Assembly: GCA_958296295.1 (NCBI GenBank)
Contig: OY282460.1
Span: 1,612,001-1,676,000 of the forward strand
Source: an uncultured Pseudomonadales bacterium
Lineage (GTDB): Bacteria; Pseudomonadota; Gammaproteobacteria; Pseudomonadales; Azotimanducaceae
Reading direction: 5' to 3'
Length of the DNA stretch: 64,000 nucleotides
Of the stretch, positions 9,298-17,670 are shown piece after piece. The notes under the pieces were generated by a model. It ran no database searches. It was not told the DNA's origin and saw only the letters and a list, made by a program, of their open reading frames with translations. Within the stretch, counting starts at the first letter, position 1; every line of letters begins with the position of its first letter. Position numbers and translations under genes: made by a program.

Positions 9298-12200
9298 CTA
9301 CGCCAACCGCTTCACGAACCCGCCGGCCGCGAGGCGCGTCTTTTCCAGCAGCAGGTACAGGCAAGGCAGCACCAGGAGCGAGCCGAGGGTGGATGCGACG
9401 ATGCCGCCGATAATGGTGATGGCCATCGGTGCCCGCAATTGGGCGCCTTCGCCACCGCCGAACACGAGCGGCGTGAGCGCCAAGGCGGTGGTGAGCGTGG
9501 TCATCATTATGGGTCGCAGGCGAATGCCCGCAGCCGCCGCCAAGGCTTGGCTCACGGACGGTTCTCGGCCGCCGGCGCGGCCTTCGGCAGCAATCTGGCG
9601 CGCCGTGCTTATGAGCAGCACCGCGTCGTTCACGGCCACGCCGGCCAGCACGATGAAGCCGAGCATGGCCATGACGCCGATCGGCTGGCCCGCGGGCACC
9701 AGCGCCACCGCCACGCCCACCAGCGCGAGCGGAACCGCGGCAAGCACCGTGATCGGTTGCAACAGCGATTCGAAAGTGCCGGCCAGCACCATCAGCACCA
9801 GGATTAGCGCAAGGGTGCCGGCCAGTTTGAGCTCGCCGAACGTGCGCGCCCGCTCTTCCTCTTGGCCGCGCAGTTTGGCGTGCAGGCCGGGTGGCAACGG
9901 CACCTCGGCGATGGCCGCCTGCACGGCGGCCACCGCCTGCGCTTGGGTGGCGCCGTCCGCCACCAGAGCCGTCACCTGCGCGGTGCGCCGTTGATCGCGA
10001 CGGAAGACCTCGCGCGCCCCGTCCTCGTAGCGGAAGGTGGCCACCTCGCCGATGGCCACCGGGCGCCCGCGGGCGGTGCGCATTTCCACATCCGCGAGCG
10101 CGTCCCGGGCCGGCGCCGGCAAACGAATGGTCACCGGCCTCTCTTCGTCGCCGGTGGAAAGTTGCGTGGCCACGCGCCCGTCCAAGCTGGCCTCCAGCAC
10201 CCGCGCCACAGTTTGGAGATCAACGCCCATGGCATCCGCCATCGCTTGGTCCAGCGTCACGCGCAGTTCCGCCGGCCCGCCCTCGAAGGACGACCGCACA
10301 TTCCACAGCGCCGGCAGATCCGCAAGGGCTTCCTTCACGATGCCGGCCCCGCGGCGCAAGTCGTCGAGCGAGTTGCCCGCCACCTCCACCACGACCGGCG
10401 GCCCGCTCGCGCCAAGCGAGTCGGTAAGGGCCGAACGGGTGATTTCCCATGACACCTCGGTGTCCGGCAAAGCCGCCAAGTCCGGGCCCAGGCTCGCCGC
10501 GACCTGCCGGCCGGTGGGCCCCGTCGGCGCCATGCGCGCCTGCACGCGCGCCGTGTTTTCCTCCGTGAGTTCGCTGCGAATCGCGCGGTCGTCCTCGGGC
10601 AGGCGGCCCACTTCCGAGAGCGTGGCCATCAACGCGCCGCCACCGGCTTGGCCGATCATGGCCTCCACCCCGGCCACCGTCTGCGCCGTGGATTCCACGC
10701 GCTGGGCCGCCGGGCCCACGATCCGCAGCGAAAATTGGCGCGGATCCGATGGGGCGAGCAGTTCGGTGCCGAGACTGGCGAGCATCGCCACGGCCCCGAC
10801 GCACAGGATCGTGGCCGCCGCCACAACGGTGAACGGTCGGCGCAAGAGCCGCGCCACCAATCGCTCCAGCCACGCCCGGGCGCGCGACGCCGCGGCTTCC
10901 GCGGCGATGCCGGTGCGTGGAGCGCTCGGCAGGAACCAGCGGCCGAGCGCCGGAATGAGAGACACCGCCACCACCAAAGACGCGAGCAGCGAAATCACCA
11001 CGGTGAACGCGATTCCATCGATGAGCCTGGCGGCCAGCCCTTCCACGAAAAGCACCGGCAGGAAGACCACGCAGGTGGTGAGCGTGCTGGCCACGATGGC
11101 GCCGGCCACCTGCCCGGTGCCGGCGGCGGCGGCTTGCGCCGGGGCGTCGCCGAGCGCGAGGCGCCGATACATGGATTCCACCACCACGATGGCGTTGTCG
11201 ACGAGCATCCCGGCACCGAGCGCGAGGCCGCCCAAGGTGACGATGTTGAGGCTGTGGTCGCCGTAGTTCATGCCGAACAGCGCTGCGAACACCGACACCG
11301 GCACCGCGGCGGCGACGATCAGCGTCGCGCCCATGGAACGCAGAAACAAGGCGAGCACGAGTACGGCCAACGCGATACCCGCACCAGCGGCGACTTTGAG
11401 ATCGTCCAGAGCTTCCGTTACCAGCTTGGCGTCGTCCGAAATCTCGTGGACTTGAACACCCGGCAGATCATCGCCAAGGCCGGCGAGCGCGGTGCGCACT
11501 TCCGCCGACACCTCCACGGTGTTGGCGCCGGCTTCCTTGTAGATGGCGAGGCCCACGCCTTCTTGGCCGTTGACGCGCACCAGATGGTCCACCTCGGCGT
11601 CCACCAATTCCACCGTGCCGATGTCGCGGACGCGCACGGCTTGGCGGACGCCGCCGCGATCGGTGGCGTCTGGCTCGTAGATGTAGCGCACAACGACGTT
11701 GGCCACGTCCTCGGGGGTGCGGAAGCGGGAAATGCCCCGCACTTGGAAGATGCGCTGGTCCTCCTCCAATGTGCCGGCCGTCACGTCGGCGTTCTCGGTG
11801 CTGACGCGCTGCTCCAGCATGGCCAGCGAGACGTCGAACGCGTCCATGCGGTAGCGATCCACCAACACGCGCACTTCCTTTTCGCGCCCGCCGGTGACCC
11901 GCACCTCGGCAACGCCCGGAAGCTGTTCCAGCCCGGGCGCCACCTGCCGGCGCGCCATGTGGCGCAGTTCGGCCAGATCCGGCTTGCCGGTGGGCGCCAA
12001 CAGGCCCAAAGTGAGGATGGGCGCCTGGCGCGGGTCGAAACGCCGCACCAGCACCTCGTCCACTTGCGGATCGCCGGCGATGCCCCCCACAGCCTTTTGC
12101 ACATCCACCAGGGCGAGATCCAAGTCGGCGTCCCATTCGAACAGGACGGTGGACACCAGCCGGCCGGTGCGCGCCACCTGTTCGACATCGAGAACGCCGC

Positions 12201-12435
12201 GCACGGTGAGCAACTGCTGCTCCACGACTTGGCCGTAGAGACGCTCCATTTCGACGGGCGGGCGATTGCCGGCGCGAATCGCAACCACGACCGTTGGACT
12301 CTGCAGATCGGGCAGCAAGTCCACGGGCAGTTCACGCCAAGACAGCCACCCCACCAAGGCGATGGCAAGCGCCACCACGGTGACCGCCACCGGCCGCCGC
12401 GTGGCCATCGCGGCCAAGGACTCGAACAAGCTCAC
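9298..12435 (-). CDS. RND-family efflux pump
   Basis: Inner-membrane proton-driven efflux pump of 1045 residues, the usual AcrB/MdtB/MexB length. It shows the N-terminal ATRRPVAVTVVALAIALVGW helix, ELPVDLLPDLQSPTVVV, the GVLDVEQVARTG porter region, TM4 GMLVDNAIVVVESMYRR with the proton-relay Asp, and a second six-helix bundle ending SLLVLPCLYLLLEKTR. The start is a GTG at 12433-12435. It sits 182 bp after its adaptor gene and 6 bp before the RND-ABC fusion, so two RND subunits share one adaptor. As in MdtBC-type pumps, they may form a heteromer; this is inferred from gene order only. The substrate cannot be read from sequence. Confidence 0.93.
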   Translation of the reverse strand: MSLFESLAAMATRRPVAVTVVALAIALVGWLSWRELPVDLLPDLQSPTVVVAIRAGNRPPVEMERLYGQVVEQQLLTVRGVLDVEQVARTGRLVSTVLFEWDADLDLALVDVQKAVGGIAGDPQVDEVLVRRFDPRQAPILTLGLLAPTGKPDLAELRHMARRQVAPGLEQLPGVAEVRVTGGREKEVRVLVDRYRMDAFDVSLAMLEQRVSTENADVTAGTLEEDQRIFQVRGISRFRTPEDVANVVVRYIYEPDATDRGGVRQAVRVRDIGTVELVDAEVDHLVRVNGQEGVGLAIYKEAGANTVEVSAEVRTALAGLGDDLPGVQVHEISDDAKLVTEALDDLKVAAGAGIALAVLVLALFLRSMGATLIVAAAVPVSVFAALFGMNYGDHSLNIVTLGGLALGAGMLVDNAIVVVESMYRRLALGDAPAQAAAAGTGQVAGAIVASTLTTCVVFLPVLFVEGLAARLIDGIAFTVVISLLASLVVAVSLIPALGRWFLPSAPRTGIAAEAAASRARAWLERLVARLLRRPFTVVAAATILCVGAVAMLASLGTELLAPSDPRQFSLRIVGPAAQRVESTAQTVAGVEAMIGQAGGGALMATLSEVGRLPEDDRAIRSELTEENTARVQARMAPTGPTGRQVAASLGPDLAALPDTEVSWEITRSALTDSLGASGPPVVVEVAGNSLDDLRRGAGIVKEALADLPALWNVRSSFEGGPAELRVTLDQAMADAMGVDLQTVARVLEASLDGRVATQLSTGDEERPVTIRLPAPARDALADVEMRTARGRPVAIGEVATFRYEDGAREVFRRDQRRTAQVTALVADGATQAQAVAAVQAAIAEVPLPPGLHAKLRGQEEERARTFGELKLAGTLALILVLMVLAGTFESLLQPITVLAAVPLALVGVAVALVPAGQPIGVMAMLGFIVLAGVAVNDAVLLISTARQIAAEGRAGGREPSVSQALAAAAGIRLRPIMMTTLTTALALTPLVFGGGEGAQLRAPMAITIIGGIVASTLGSLLVLPCLYLLLEKTRLAAGGFVKRLA

Positions 12436-12617
12436 GGGGTGGGGGCGTCCGTCCGCCGGCGGCGGAACGACGCCAAAGATCGGCTGCTGAATTGCCGAAA
12501 GGTCAAGTCAGATGCCACGCGACCACACTGCCACAGTAAACGTCCCTAGCCCCCGTCGTTCTTCATCACGGTGGAGATCCCGCGCTGGTGGTCGCGGGCC
12601 TTTCGTCAAAAAGAACC

Positions 12618-13772
12618 CTAGCCGCCGATCACGCGCACCCGCGTGCCGTCGGTCAGCGTTTCCAAGCCGCGCACAACCACGCGGTCGCCAAGGACCAAAC
12701 CTTCGTGTACCTGCACGACGTCGTCGTCGCCCAGCCCCAAGCGCACGTCGCGCCGATTCACTTTCTGGCCGTCGAGCAGGAAAACCACGTCGCGCCCGCC
12801 CCGGCTTGCCACCGCTTGGCGCGGCACCACGGTCACGTCCGGACGCTGCTCCACCACCACGGTCACCTCCACGAACATGCCCGGGCGCAATTGCATGGCG
12901 GTGTTGTCCACGGCCACTTCGGCGCGGAACGTGCGTTTCACCGGATCCATGGTGGGCGAAAGGCGAACAACCCGGCCACCGATTTCGAGGTCCGTGAAGG
13001 CGTAGTGGCGAATGCGAACCGTCTGCCCGGGGCGCACGCGCGCGAGTTCCGGGCCGATGAGGTCCACGTCCGCGACGAGCTGATCCAGGGGCCCGACTTC
13101 CGCTACCACGAAGCCGGCCACCACGAGCTGGCCGTCCGCCATCGGATTGCCATTGTCGTTGCGGGCGAGGTGCAAAATGGTGCCGGCGATGGGCGTCTTC
13201 AGCGTGGCTTTGGCGGCGTCCAAGACGCTGCGGTCGTAGTCGAAGCGGGCGCGCTCGAAGCGCTCTTCCGCCTCGTGCAATTCTTCTTCGGAAGCGAGTT
13301 TGACGTCGAACAGATCGCGTCGACGGGCCAATTGCGCCGCCGCCGCTTCCATGGTGCGGCGCGTCGAGTCCAACCGGGCGTGGAGGCGCACGTCCTCTCC
13401 AGTGACGCGGGCGACGATCTGCTCGGCCGCCACCACCGAACCTTCGGCCAACCGTTCCCCGGCGCCGTCGCGGCCGACCTGCAAGTGACCCGGCGTCTCT
13501 ATATGCAAGCGGACGATTTCGCGCGCCCGCAACGTGCCGGTGGCGACGACCAAGTCCTCCACGGTGGCGGTTACGATCTCCTCCGCCTCTACCGGCATGC
13601 GGAACTCCACCTCCGGCACGCCGGTGGGGGGCGCGCAGGCCGCGAGCGCGAGCACAGCGGCCGCTCCGCAGAGGAACGGCCAGTGGCGCGCCGCCGGCCG
13701 CGAAGCCTTGACCTTTGGCCGGGAAAGAACGTGCCGCGCACGCAACAGCGCAAAGCAAGATGGGCGCTTCAT
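12618..13772 (-). CDS. RND periplasmic adaptor lipoprotein (MFP)
   Basis: HlyD/AcrA-type membrane-fusion protein linking RND pumps to an outer-membrane channel. The likely start is the ATG at 13770-13772 (384 residues). It gives a basic N-terminus, a hydrophobic core (FLCGAAAVLALAA) and lipobox LAAC at about residue 45, an unusually long pre-lipobox region. The barrel-sandwich halves are split by a coiled hairpin (VTGEDVRLHARLDSTRR to RFDYDRSVLDAAKATLKTPI), then beta-barrel residues and GRDVVFLLDGQKVNRRDV. It is the first gene of the efflux operon running down to 3704. The 156 bp upstream contain no feature I can name. Confidence 0.9.
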   Translation of the reverse strand: MKRPSCFALLRARHVLSRPKVKASRPAARHWPFLCGAAAVLALAACAPPTGVPEVEFRMPVEAEEIVTATVEDLVVATGTLRAREIVRLHIETPGHLQVGRDGAGERLAEGSVVAAEQIVARVTGEDVRLHARLDSTRRTMEAAAAQLARRRDLFDVKLASEEELHEAEERFERARFDYDRSVLDAAKATLKTPIAGTILHLARNDNGNPMADGQLVVAGFVVAEVGPLDQLVADVDLIGPELARVRPGQTVRIRHYAFTDLEIGGRVVRLSPTMDPVKRTFRAEVAVDNTAMQLRPGMFVEVTVVVEQRPDVTVVPRQAVASRGGRDVVFLLDGQKVNRRDVRLGLGDDDVVQVHEGLVLGDRVVVRGLETLTDGTRVRVIGG

Positions 13773-13928
13773 GGCGGGTTTCGATTGATTTGACAGGGGC
13801 CGTTCATTTCGTGTGCCAGCACGTCCGCACCGGGTTCGGCGGGCGCATGGCAGCGAGCACCTTAGCATAACGTGGGCTCCGTTCGCCCCGGCCAACACGC
13901 CGGGAGTTGCCCCGTCGCAAGTGGCGGA

Positions 13929-14849
13929 TCACCAGTTGGCGCGAAAGAACGCCAATTCCTCCACCTCCACCTGGCTGCGGGTGGTGAGTTTCACGGGCGT
14001 GGACGCCTTCTCTACGACGCCGATGTCCGCCAGCCACTCGCACGCGGTGATCACGTCCGCGGCGTCGTGGTGGCGATGGAAGTGATGCGCGATGTCCGTG
14101 CTGGAGCGCGGCTCGCCCGCCGCCTCGTCGAGATACTCCAGCACCGGCGCGAACAGACGTTCGGCGCGCGCCTCCAAGTAGTCGTCTATGGCGGCCAGCG
14201 CTTTCGTCAACGCCGTTTGAGCGACAGGCCGCTCCAACAGATCGGTGTACACCAGGCGGAACAGCCGCGGATTCAGACGCAAGGCGTCCGTGAGGGCTTC
14301 GCGGCCCACGAGTTCTCCGGCCAGTCCCACTTCCACTTCGGCGAGCGCCCGGGCGGTGTTGAGAATCCACAGCGCCGTATACGCCGGATCATCTTTGATG
14401 GCGTGCCATTTGCGCGCCTTGTACAGCGTGAGGATCGCCAGCTGCGCGCTGCGCATGGCCTGCAGACGGCTGTCGCGGGCGCCGATTTCCTTCAGTTCGG
14501 CGAGCAGCGCGTCTATCGAGGAGTCGCGGCTGAACAGCAAGCGTCCCTTGGCGAAAAGCGAATGCTCGAACGTGTTGCGAACCGCGGTCTCGAGGCGGCG
14601 GCGGAAGTCGGCGCGCGGCTGCACCGTGGTGTGGATGTTCACGTCGTCTTGCAGCAGCGCCACGCCGCGGCGGCCGGTTTTCTTGTCGTCCGCGCAGACG
14701 AGCACCAAGTCGATGTCGGACTTGTCCCAGACTTCGTCGTGCGAGAGGCTGCCGCAGAGGATCGCCGCCAAGATGTGCCGATCCTCGCGTATCTGCGCCA
14801 CGGCGGCGTCCAAGGCCGCCTCGAAACGGGCTCGGGCGACGGAGGGCAC
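13929..14849 (-). CDS. Nucleotidyltransferase-domain protein
   Basis: A 306-residue protein with an N-terminal Pol-beta-type nucleotidyltransferase signature: CGSLSHDEVWDKSDIDLVLV gives the G-S motif and the paired Asp metal ligands (about residues 32-51). The rest is helical, and the C-terminal 70 residues (SSTDIAHHFHRHHDAADVITACEWLADIG, then VEVEELAFF) resemble a winged-helix module, suggesting a DNA-sensing or regulatory arm. It follows the DUF1499 gene by 12 bp. It might modify a protein, a nucleotide or a small molecule; I do not recognise a named family beyond the domain. No antitoxin-like partner is adjacent. Confidence 0.7.
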   Translation of the reverse strand: MPSVARARFEAALDAAVAQIREDRHILAAILCGSLSHDEVWDKSDIDLVLVCADDKKTGRRGVALLQDDVNIHTTVQPRADFRRRLETAVRNTFEHSLFAKGRLLFSRDSSIDALLAELKEIGARDSRLQAMRSAQLAILTLYKARKWHAIKDDPAYTALWILNTARALAEVEVGLAGELVGREALTDALRLNPRLFRLVYTDLLERPVAQTALTKALAAIDDYLEARAERLFAPVLEYLDEAAGEPRSSTDIAHHFHRHHDAADVITACEWLADIGVVEKASTPVKLTTRSQVEVEELAFFRANW

Positions 14850-14861
14850 GGCGGCGTCGGC

Positions 14862-15599
14862 CTAGTCCTGGCCGCTCTCTTCGAAGCGCCGCATGAAGCC
14901 CTCGATGCGGGCCGCGTTGGCGCCGAGGTCGCTCTCGCCCACACGCGAGGCCGACCGCAGATCCACCAGCGAGCCGCCGGCGGTGGCGCGCACGCGGATG
15001 ACCACGTCATCGTCGAAGCCGAACCAGAACGTGGTGTCCACCGCCTCGACGAGACCGGCGCCCGGATCTTCGTTCACGATGCGCCAACCCAAGCCTTCGG
15101 CCACCCGCACGGCACGGTCGAAGCTCTCGCCGGTCGACAAGGCGCTGCGCATCGTTTCGAGTTCTGGGTACGCCTTGGATTGCAGTTGCGCGACCGCTTC
15201 CGTGTACTCCAGCGGATTCGCCGTCTCGCCACGCAGCCGCGCGACGGCGGAGAACGCGGGCGGATCCCCGCGATCCGTCGAAACGTCGTGGATTCGCGGC
15301 AGCGACGTGGCCAGCCGAAACTGCCAACCCAACACCGCCAACACGATGACGCAGCCGGCGAGCCCCACGCCGATGGGCAACGCCTCGGCGGTGCGGCCGG
15401 CGCGCAACCCGAAAACAAGCACCGCCAAGCCGAGCACCAGCACCGCGGCCGCCGCGAAGGCCCCCGTGAAGACGAACTGGAAGCCGGTCTGAAATCCCCA
15501 GACGCCGTTCTTCGTGCCGAGCGCGCCCCCGACCATCAAGGCGGGCGCCAGCAGGCCGACGATCATCACCGCCCGCGGCAGCATCTCGCGCACCGTCAT
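14862..15599 (-). CDS. DUF1499 family membrane protein
   Basis: A 245-residue protein with three hydrophobic segments at the N-terminus (around AVMIVGLLAPALMVGGAL, FVFTGAFAAAAVLVLGLAVLVFGL and IGVGLAGCVIVLAVLGW) followed by a soluble DUF1499 domain. The domain hallmark VDLRSASRVGESDLGANAAR is clear near the C-terminus, with FWFGFDDDVVIRVRAT before it. Its function is unknown. It lies 15 bp after the enoyl-CoA hydratase gene and 12 bp before the nucleotidyltransferase gene, so the three are probably co-transcribed. Confidence 0.85.
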   Translation of the reverse strand: MTVREMLPRAVMIVGLLAPALMVGGALGTKNGVWGFQTGFQFVFTGAFAAAAVLVLGLAVLVFGLRAGRTAEALPIGVGLAGCVIVLAVLGWQFRLATSLPRIHDVSTDRGDPPAFSAVARLRGETANPLEYTEAVAQLQSKAYPELETMRSALSTGESFDRAVRVAEGLGWRIVNEDPGAGLVEAVDTTFWFGFDDDVVIRVRATAGGSLVDLRSASRVGESDLGANAARIEGFMRRFEESGQD

Positions 15600-15614
15600 C
15601 GGGGCGTCATCCCG

Positions 15615-16481
15615 CTAGCGTCCCCGCCAACGCCAGCGCCGGCCATCCATTGCGGCGCGCAATGCTCCGGCGGCGTCGCCGCTGGCCATGCAACGGGCGA
15701 ACTGCGCTTGTTCGATGGCGAGCCCGGAGCGGAGATCCGTTTCCACGCCCTGGTATATCGCCCGCTTGGCCGCGGCCAGAGCGATGGGCGATCGCGCCGC
15801 CAATTCCACCGCGAACGCAAGCGCCCGGTCGGCGAATTCGAGCGGTGGATAGACGGCATGCAACAGGCCGAGCGCCAGAGCCTCCCGCGGTGCCAGCAGG
15901 GTGCCGCGCAAGACGAGATCAAGCGCCTTGGCGACGCCAAGCAGACGGGCGACGCGCTGCGTGCCGCCGGCGCCCGGAATGATGCCGACGCCGGTTTCCG
16001 GCAATCCGATACGGAAGTCGCCATCGGCCATCAACCGGAAGTCGCAGCCGAGCGCGAACTCCAGCCCGCCCCCGGCGGCGTTGCCGTTGATGGCCGCCAC
16101 CGTGACGAACTGCGCGTCTTGCAATTGCAGCCCAAGTCTATTGAAACGGTGCAGACCGGGTTCCGCCGTTTGCGGCACGCGCGAGCCGATGGGGCGATTG
16201 CGGAGCATGGCGGCGCGGTCGTCCGCGCTCTGCTCGGCTTGCGCTTGATTGCGCGCGGCGCTCGCGGCCAACTCGCCCACCTCGTAGTGGCGGATGAACA
16301 CGCCTTCGCCACCGCCGGTGAACACCACCACACGCACGTCGTCGCGCCGGTCGAGATCGTTCGCGAACGTTTCGAGTTCCTCTACCTCGCCTGCCACCAA
16401 GGTGTGCGTGGGCGGATTCGCCATGACGCAACGCACCACGCCGGCGGACGGTTCGTCAACGGTGAGATGCTTGAAATCCAT
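15615..16481 (-). CDS. Enoyl-CoA hydratase/isomerase family protein
   Basis: Crotonase-fold enzyme acting on acyl-CoA esters. The likely start is the ATG at 16479-16481 (288 residues); a GTG seven codons upstream is possible. The oxyanion-hole regions are seen (AINGNAAGGGLEFALGCDFR and an N-terminal VVVFTGGGEGVFIRHYEVGE), and both expected acidic positions appear: Glu in GGGLEFALGCD and Glu in GLPETGVGIIPGAGGTQR. It could therefore be a true hydratase. It heads the minus-strand group with the DUF1499 and nucleotidyltransferase genes and is divergent from the coiled-coil gene at 16666. Confidence 0.85.
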   Translation of the reverse strand: MDFKHLTVDEPSAGVVRCVMANPPTHTLVAGEVEELETFANDLDRRDDVRVVVFTGGGEGVFIRHYEVGELAASAARNQAQAEQSADDRAAMLRNRPIGSRVPQTAEPGLHRFNRLGLQLQDAQFVTVAAINGNAAGGGLEFALGCDFRLMADGDFRIGLPETGVGIIPGAGGTQRVARLLGVAKALDLVLRGTLLAPREALALGLLHAVYPPLEFADRALAFAVELAARSPIALAAAKRAIYQGVETDLRSGLAIEQAQFARCMASGDAAGALRAAMDGRRWRWRGR

Positions 16482-16665
16482 CGGGCGGTCCGGTTGCGGC
16501 ACCGGCCAGCCTTGGGCTTGGCGCGTCGGCGCGACGAGGGCAAGGATGGGCGTTTTGGCCGCCGCCTGTCAACACGCTTCGCTGGAGCGCGTCGGGAGCG
16601 CCCGCCGCTCGGCAATCCCCGTCGCGGCGCTTGACAAGCGTGGCTTTTGGTTGCACGGTGGCGTT

Positions 16666-17196
16666 ATGGCTTTCGCAATCGACACCGCGGCAACTATCGC
16701 CGACTTGGAAGCGGCTGGCGTCGAGGCCGCGCACGCCAAGGCCATCGTCCACGCGATCAACGGCGCCGCTGGCGACCCGGTTGGCAAGGAGGACTTCAAG
16801 GAACTGCGCGGCGAGTTCAGGGAACTGCGCGGCGAGTTCAGGGAACTGCGCGGCGATTTCAAGGATCTGCGGGACGAGTTCAACGGGCTGCGGGACGAGT
16901 TCAACGGGCTGCGGGACGAGTTCAACGGGCTGCGGGACGAGTTCAACGGGCTCCGCGCCGAGGTGAAGGTCGAGATCGACGGGCTGCGGGCCGAGTTCAA
17001 CGGGTTGCGGAACGAGTTCAACGGGCTGCGGGCCGAGGTGAAGGCGGACATCAAGGAACTGCGAGACGAGTGCCATGCCGTTTTCGCCACCAAGGCCGAC
17101 CTCGCGGCGCTGAAGAGCGCGTTGACCATTCGCATCGTCGCGGCCCAGGTGGCCACCGCGATGTTGTTGTTCGCCATGTTGAAGGTCTTCGTCTAG
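16666..17196 (+). CDS. DUF1640-like coiled-coil membrane-anchored protein
   Basis: A 176-residue protein starting MAFAIDTAATIADLEAAGVE. Its plan fits the bacterial DUF1640/CCDC90-like group: a short N-terminal domain (ADLEAAGVEAAHAKAIVHAI), a long heptad coiled coil, FATKADLAAL, and one C-terminal membrane helix (AAQVATAMLLFAMLKVFV). The coil consists almost entirely of seven-residue units (ELRGEFR, then LRDEFNG) encoded by tandem 21-bp repeats. The role is unknown; eukaryotic relatives regulate mitochondrial complexes, which does not transfer safely. The upstream frame is open to 16294, but the ATG at 16666 gives the family N-terminus. Confidence 0.75.
   Translation: MAFAIDTAATIADLEAAGVEAAHAKAIVHAINGAAGDPVGKEDFKELRGEFRELRGEFRELRGDFKDLRDEFNGLRDEFNGLRDEFNGLRDEFNGLRAEVKVEIDGLRAEFNGLRNEFNGLRAEVKADIKELRDECHAVFATKADLAALKSALTIRIVAAQVATAMLLFAMLKVFV
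16801..17043 (+). repeat. Tandem 21-bp coding repeats
   Basis: Eight consecutive 21-bp units run from 16801 to 16968, each encoding one coiled-coil heptad. The first three are variants of GAACTGCGCGGCGAGTTCAG(G); the next is a transition unit; 16885-16947 holds three identical copies of GGGCTGCGGGACGAGTTCAA(C). A 12-bp insert (16969-16980) is followed by three more units to 17043, a second 12-bp insert (17044-17055) and a last degenerate unit. Copy number probably changes by slippage or recombination without breaking frame. Confidence 0.9.
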
Positions 17197-17319
17197 CCAG
17201 CGCGCGCGACCAGGGCCTGCGGCAGTTGGTGCCGCTTGGCCGTTCACGTAACGCTGCCACGCCCACGCCCCCACCGAAGGACTGGCCTGCCCGCGCCGGA
17301 TTCCTGGTCGTGCGGCCCG

Positions 17320-17670
17320 TCACCCCTCAAGCAGTTGGGATGTCCGTGCGGCCAGGATGAAGTCGTTGCGGTGCAAGCCGCCGATGGCGTGCGTCCACCA
17401 GGAGACCCGCACTTGGCCCCACTCCACGACCAGCAGCGGATGGTGGTCCGCGGCCTCGGCGAGCGCCCCGACTCGCACGGCGAACGCCAGCGCATCGGCG
17501 AAGTTCCGGAACGCGAAACCGGCGGTGAGGCGGTCGGTGTCCTCGGCGACGATTCGCCAGTCCGGCAGCCCGGCCAGCAGCGTTTCGGCTTCCGGGCGGG
17601 TCACCGCCGGGCTGTCCGGGCGGCAGGCTTGACACGGCTCGGCCGCCAGCGCTTGAGCGGCGGGTTTCAT
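17320..17670 (-). CDS. phhB: Pterin-4a-carbinolamine dehydratase
   Basis: Recycles the 4a-hydroxy-tetrahydropterin cofactor after aromatic amino-acid hydroxylation. The 116-residue protein has the family core: LLAGLPDWRIV, FRNFADALAFAVRVGALAEAADHHPLL (the two catalytic His) and WWTHAIGGLHRNDFILA. An N-terminal extension includes CQACRPDSPAVTR, common in bacterial PhhB. The ATG overlaps the stop of the upstream symporter gene by 4 bp (ATGA), so the two are translationally coupled. No phenylalanine hydroxylase gene is in the window. Confidence 0.93.
   Translation of the reverse strand: MKPAAQALAAEPCQACRPDSPAVTRPEAETLLAGLPDWRIVAEDTDRLTAGFAFRNFADALAFAVRVGALAEAADHHPLLVVEWGQVRVSWWTHAIGGLHRNDFILAARTSQLLEG

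Noticed and set aside
6155..9364. A long minus-strand frame overlapping the RND part in another phase.
   Set aside because: It is Arg/Gly/Ala-rich without membrane segments, whereas the other phase gives a canonical RND protein.
12436..12617. A 6-bp-stem hairpin (CCCGCG...CGCGGG near 12580-12600) after the adaptor gene, considered as a terminator.
   Set aside because: No T-run follows in the direction of transcription, and the downstream RND genes clearly belong with the adaptor.
16801..17043. Regular 21-bp repeats that might suggest a CRISPR array.
   Set aside because: There are no unique spacers; the repeats are contiguous and coding, giving coiled-coil heptads.
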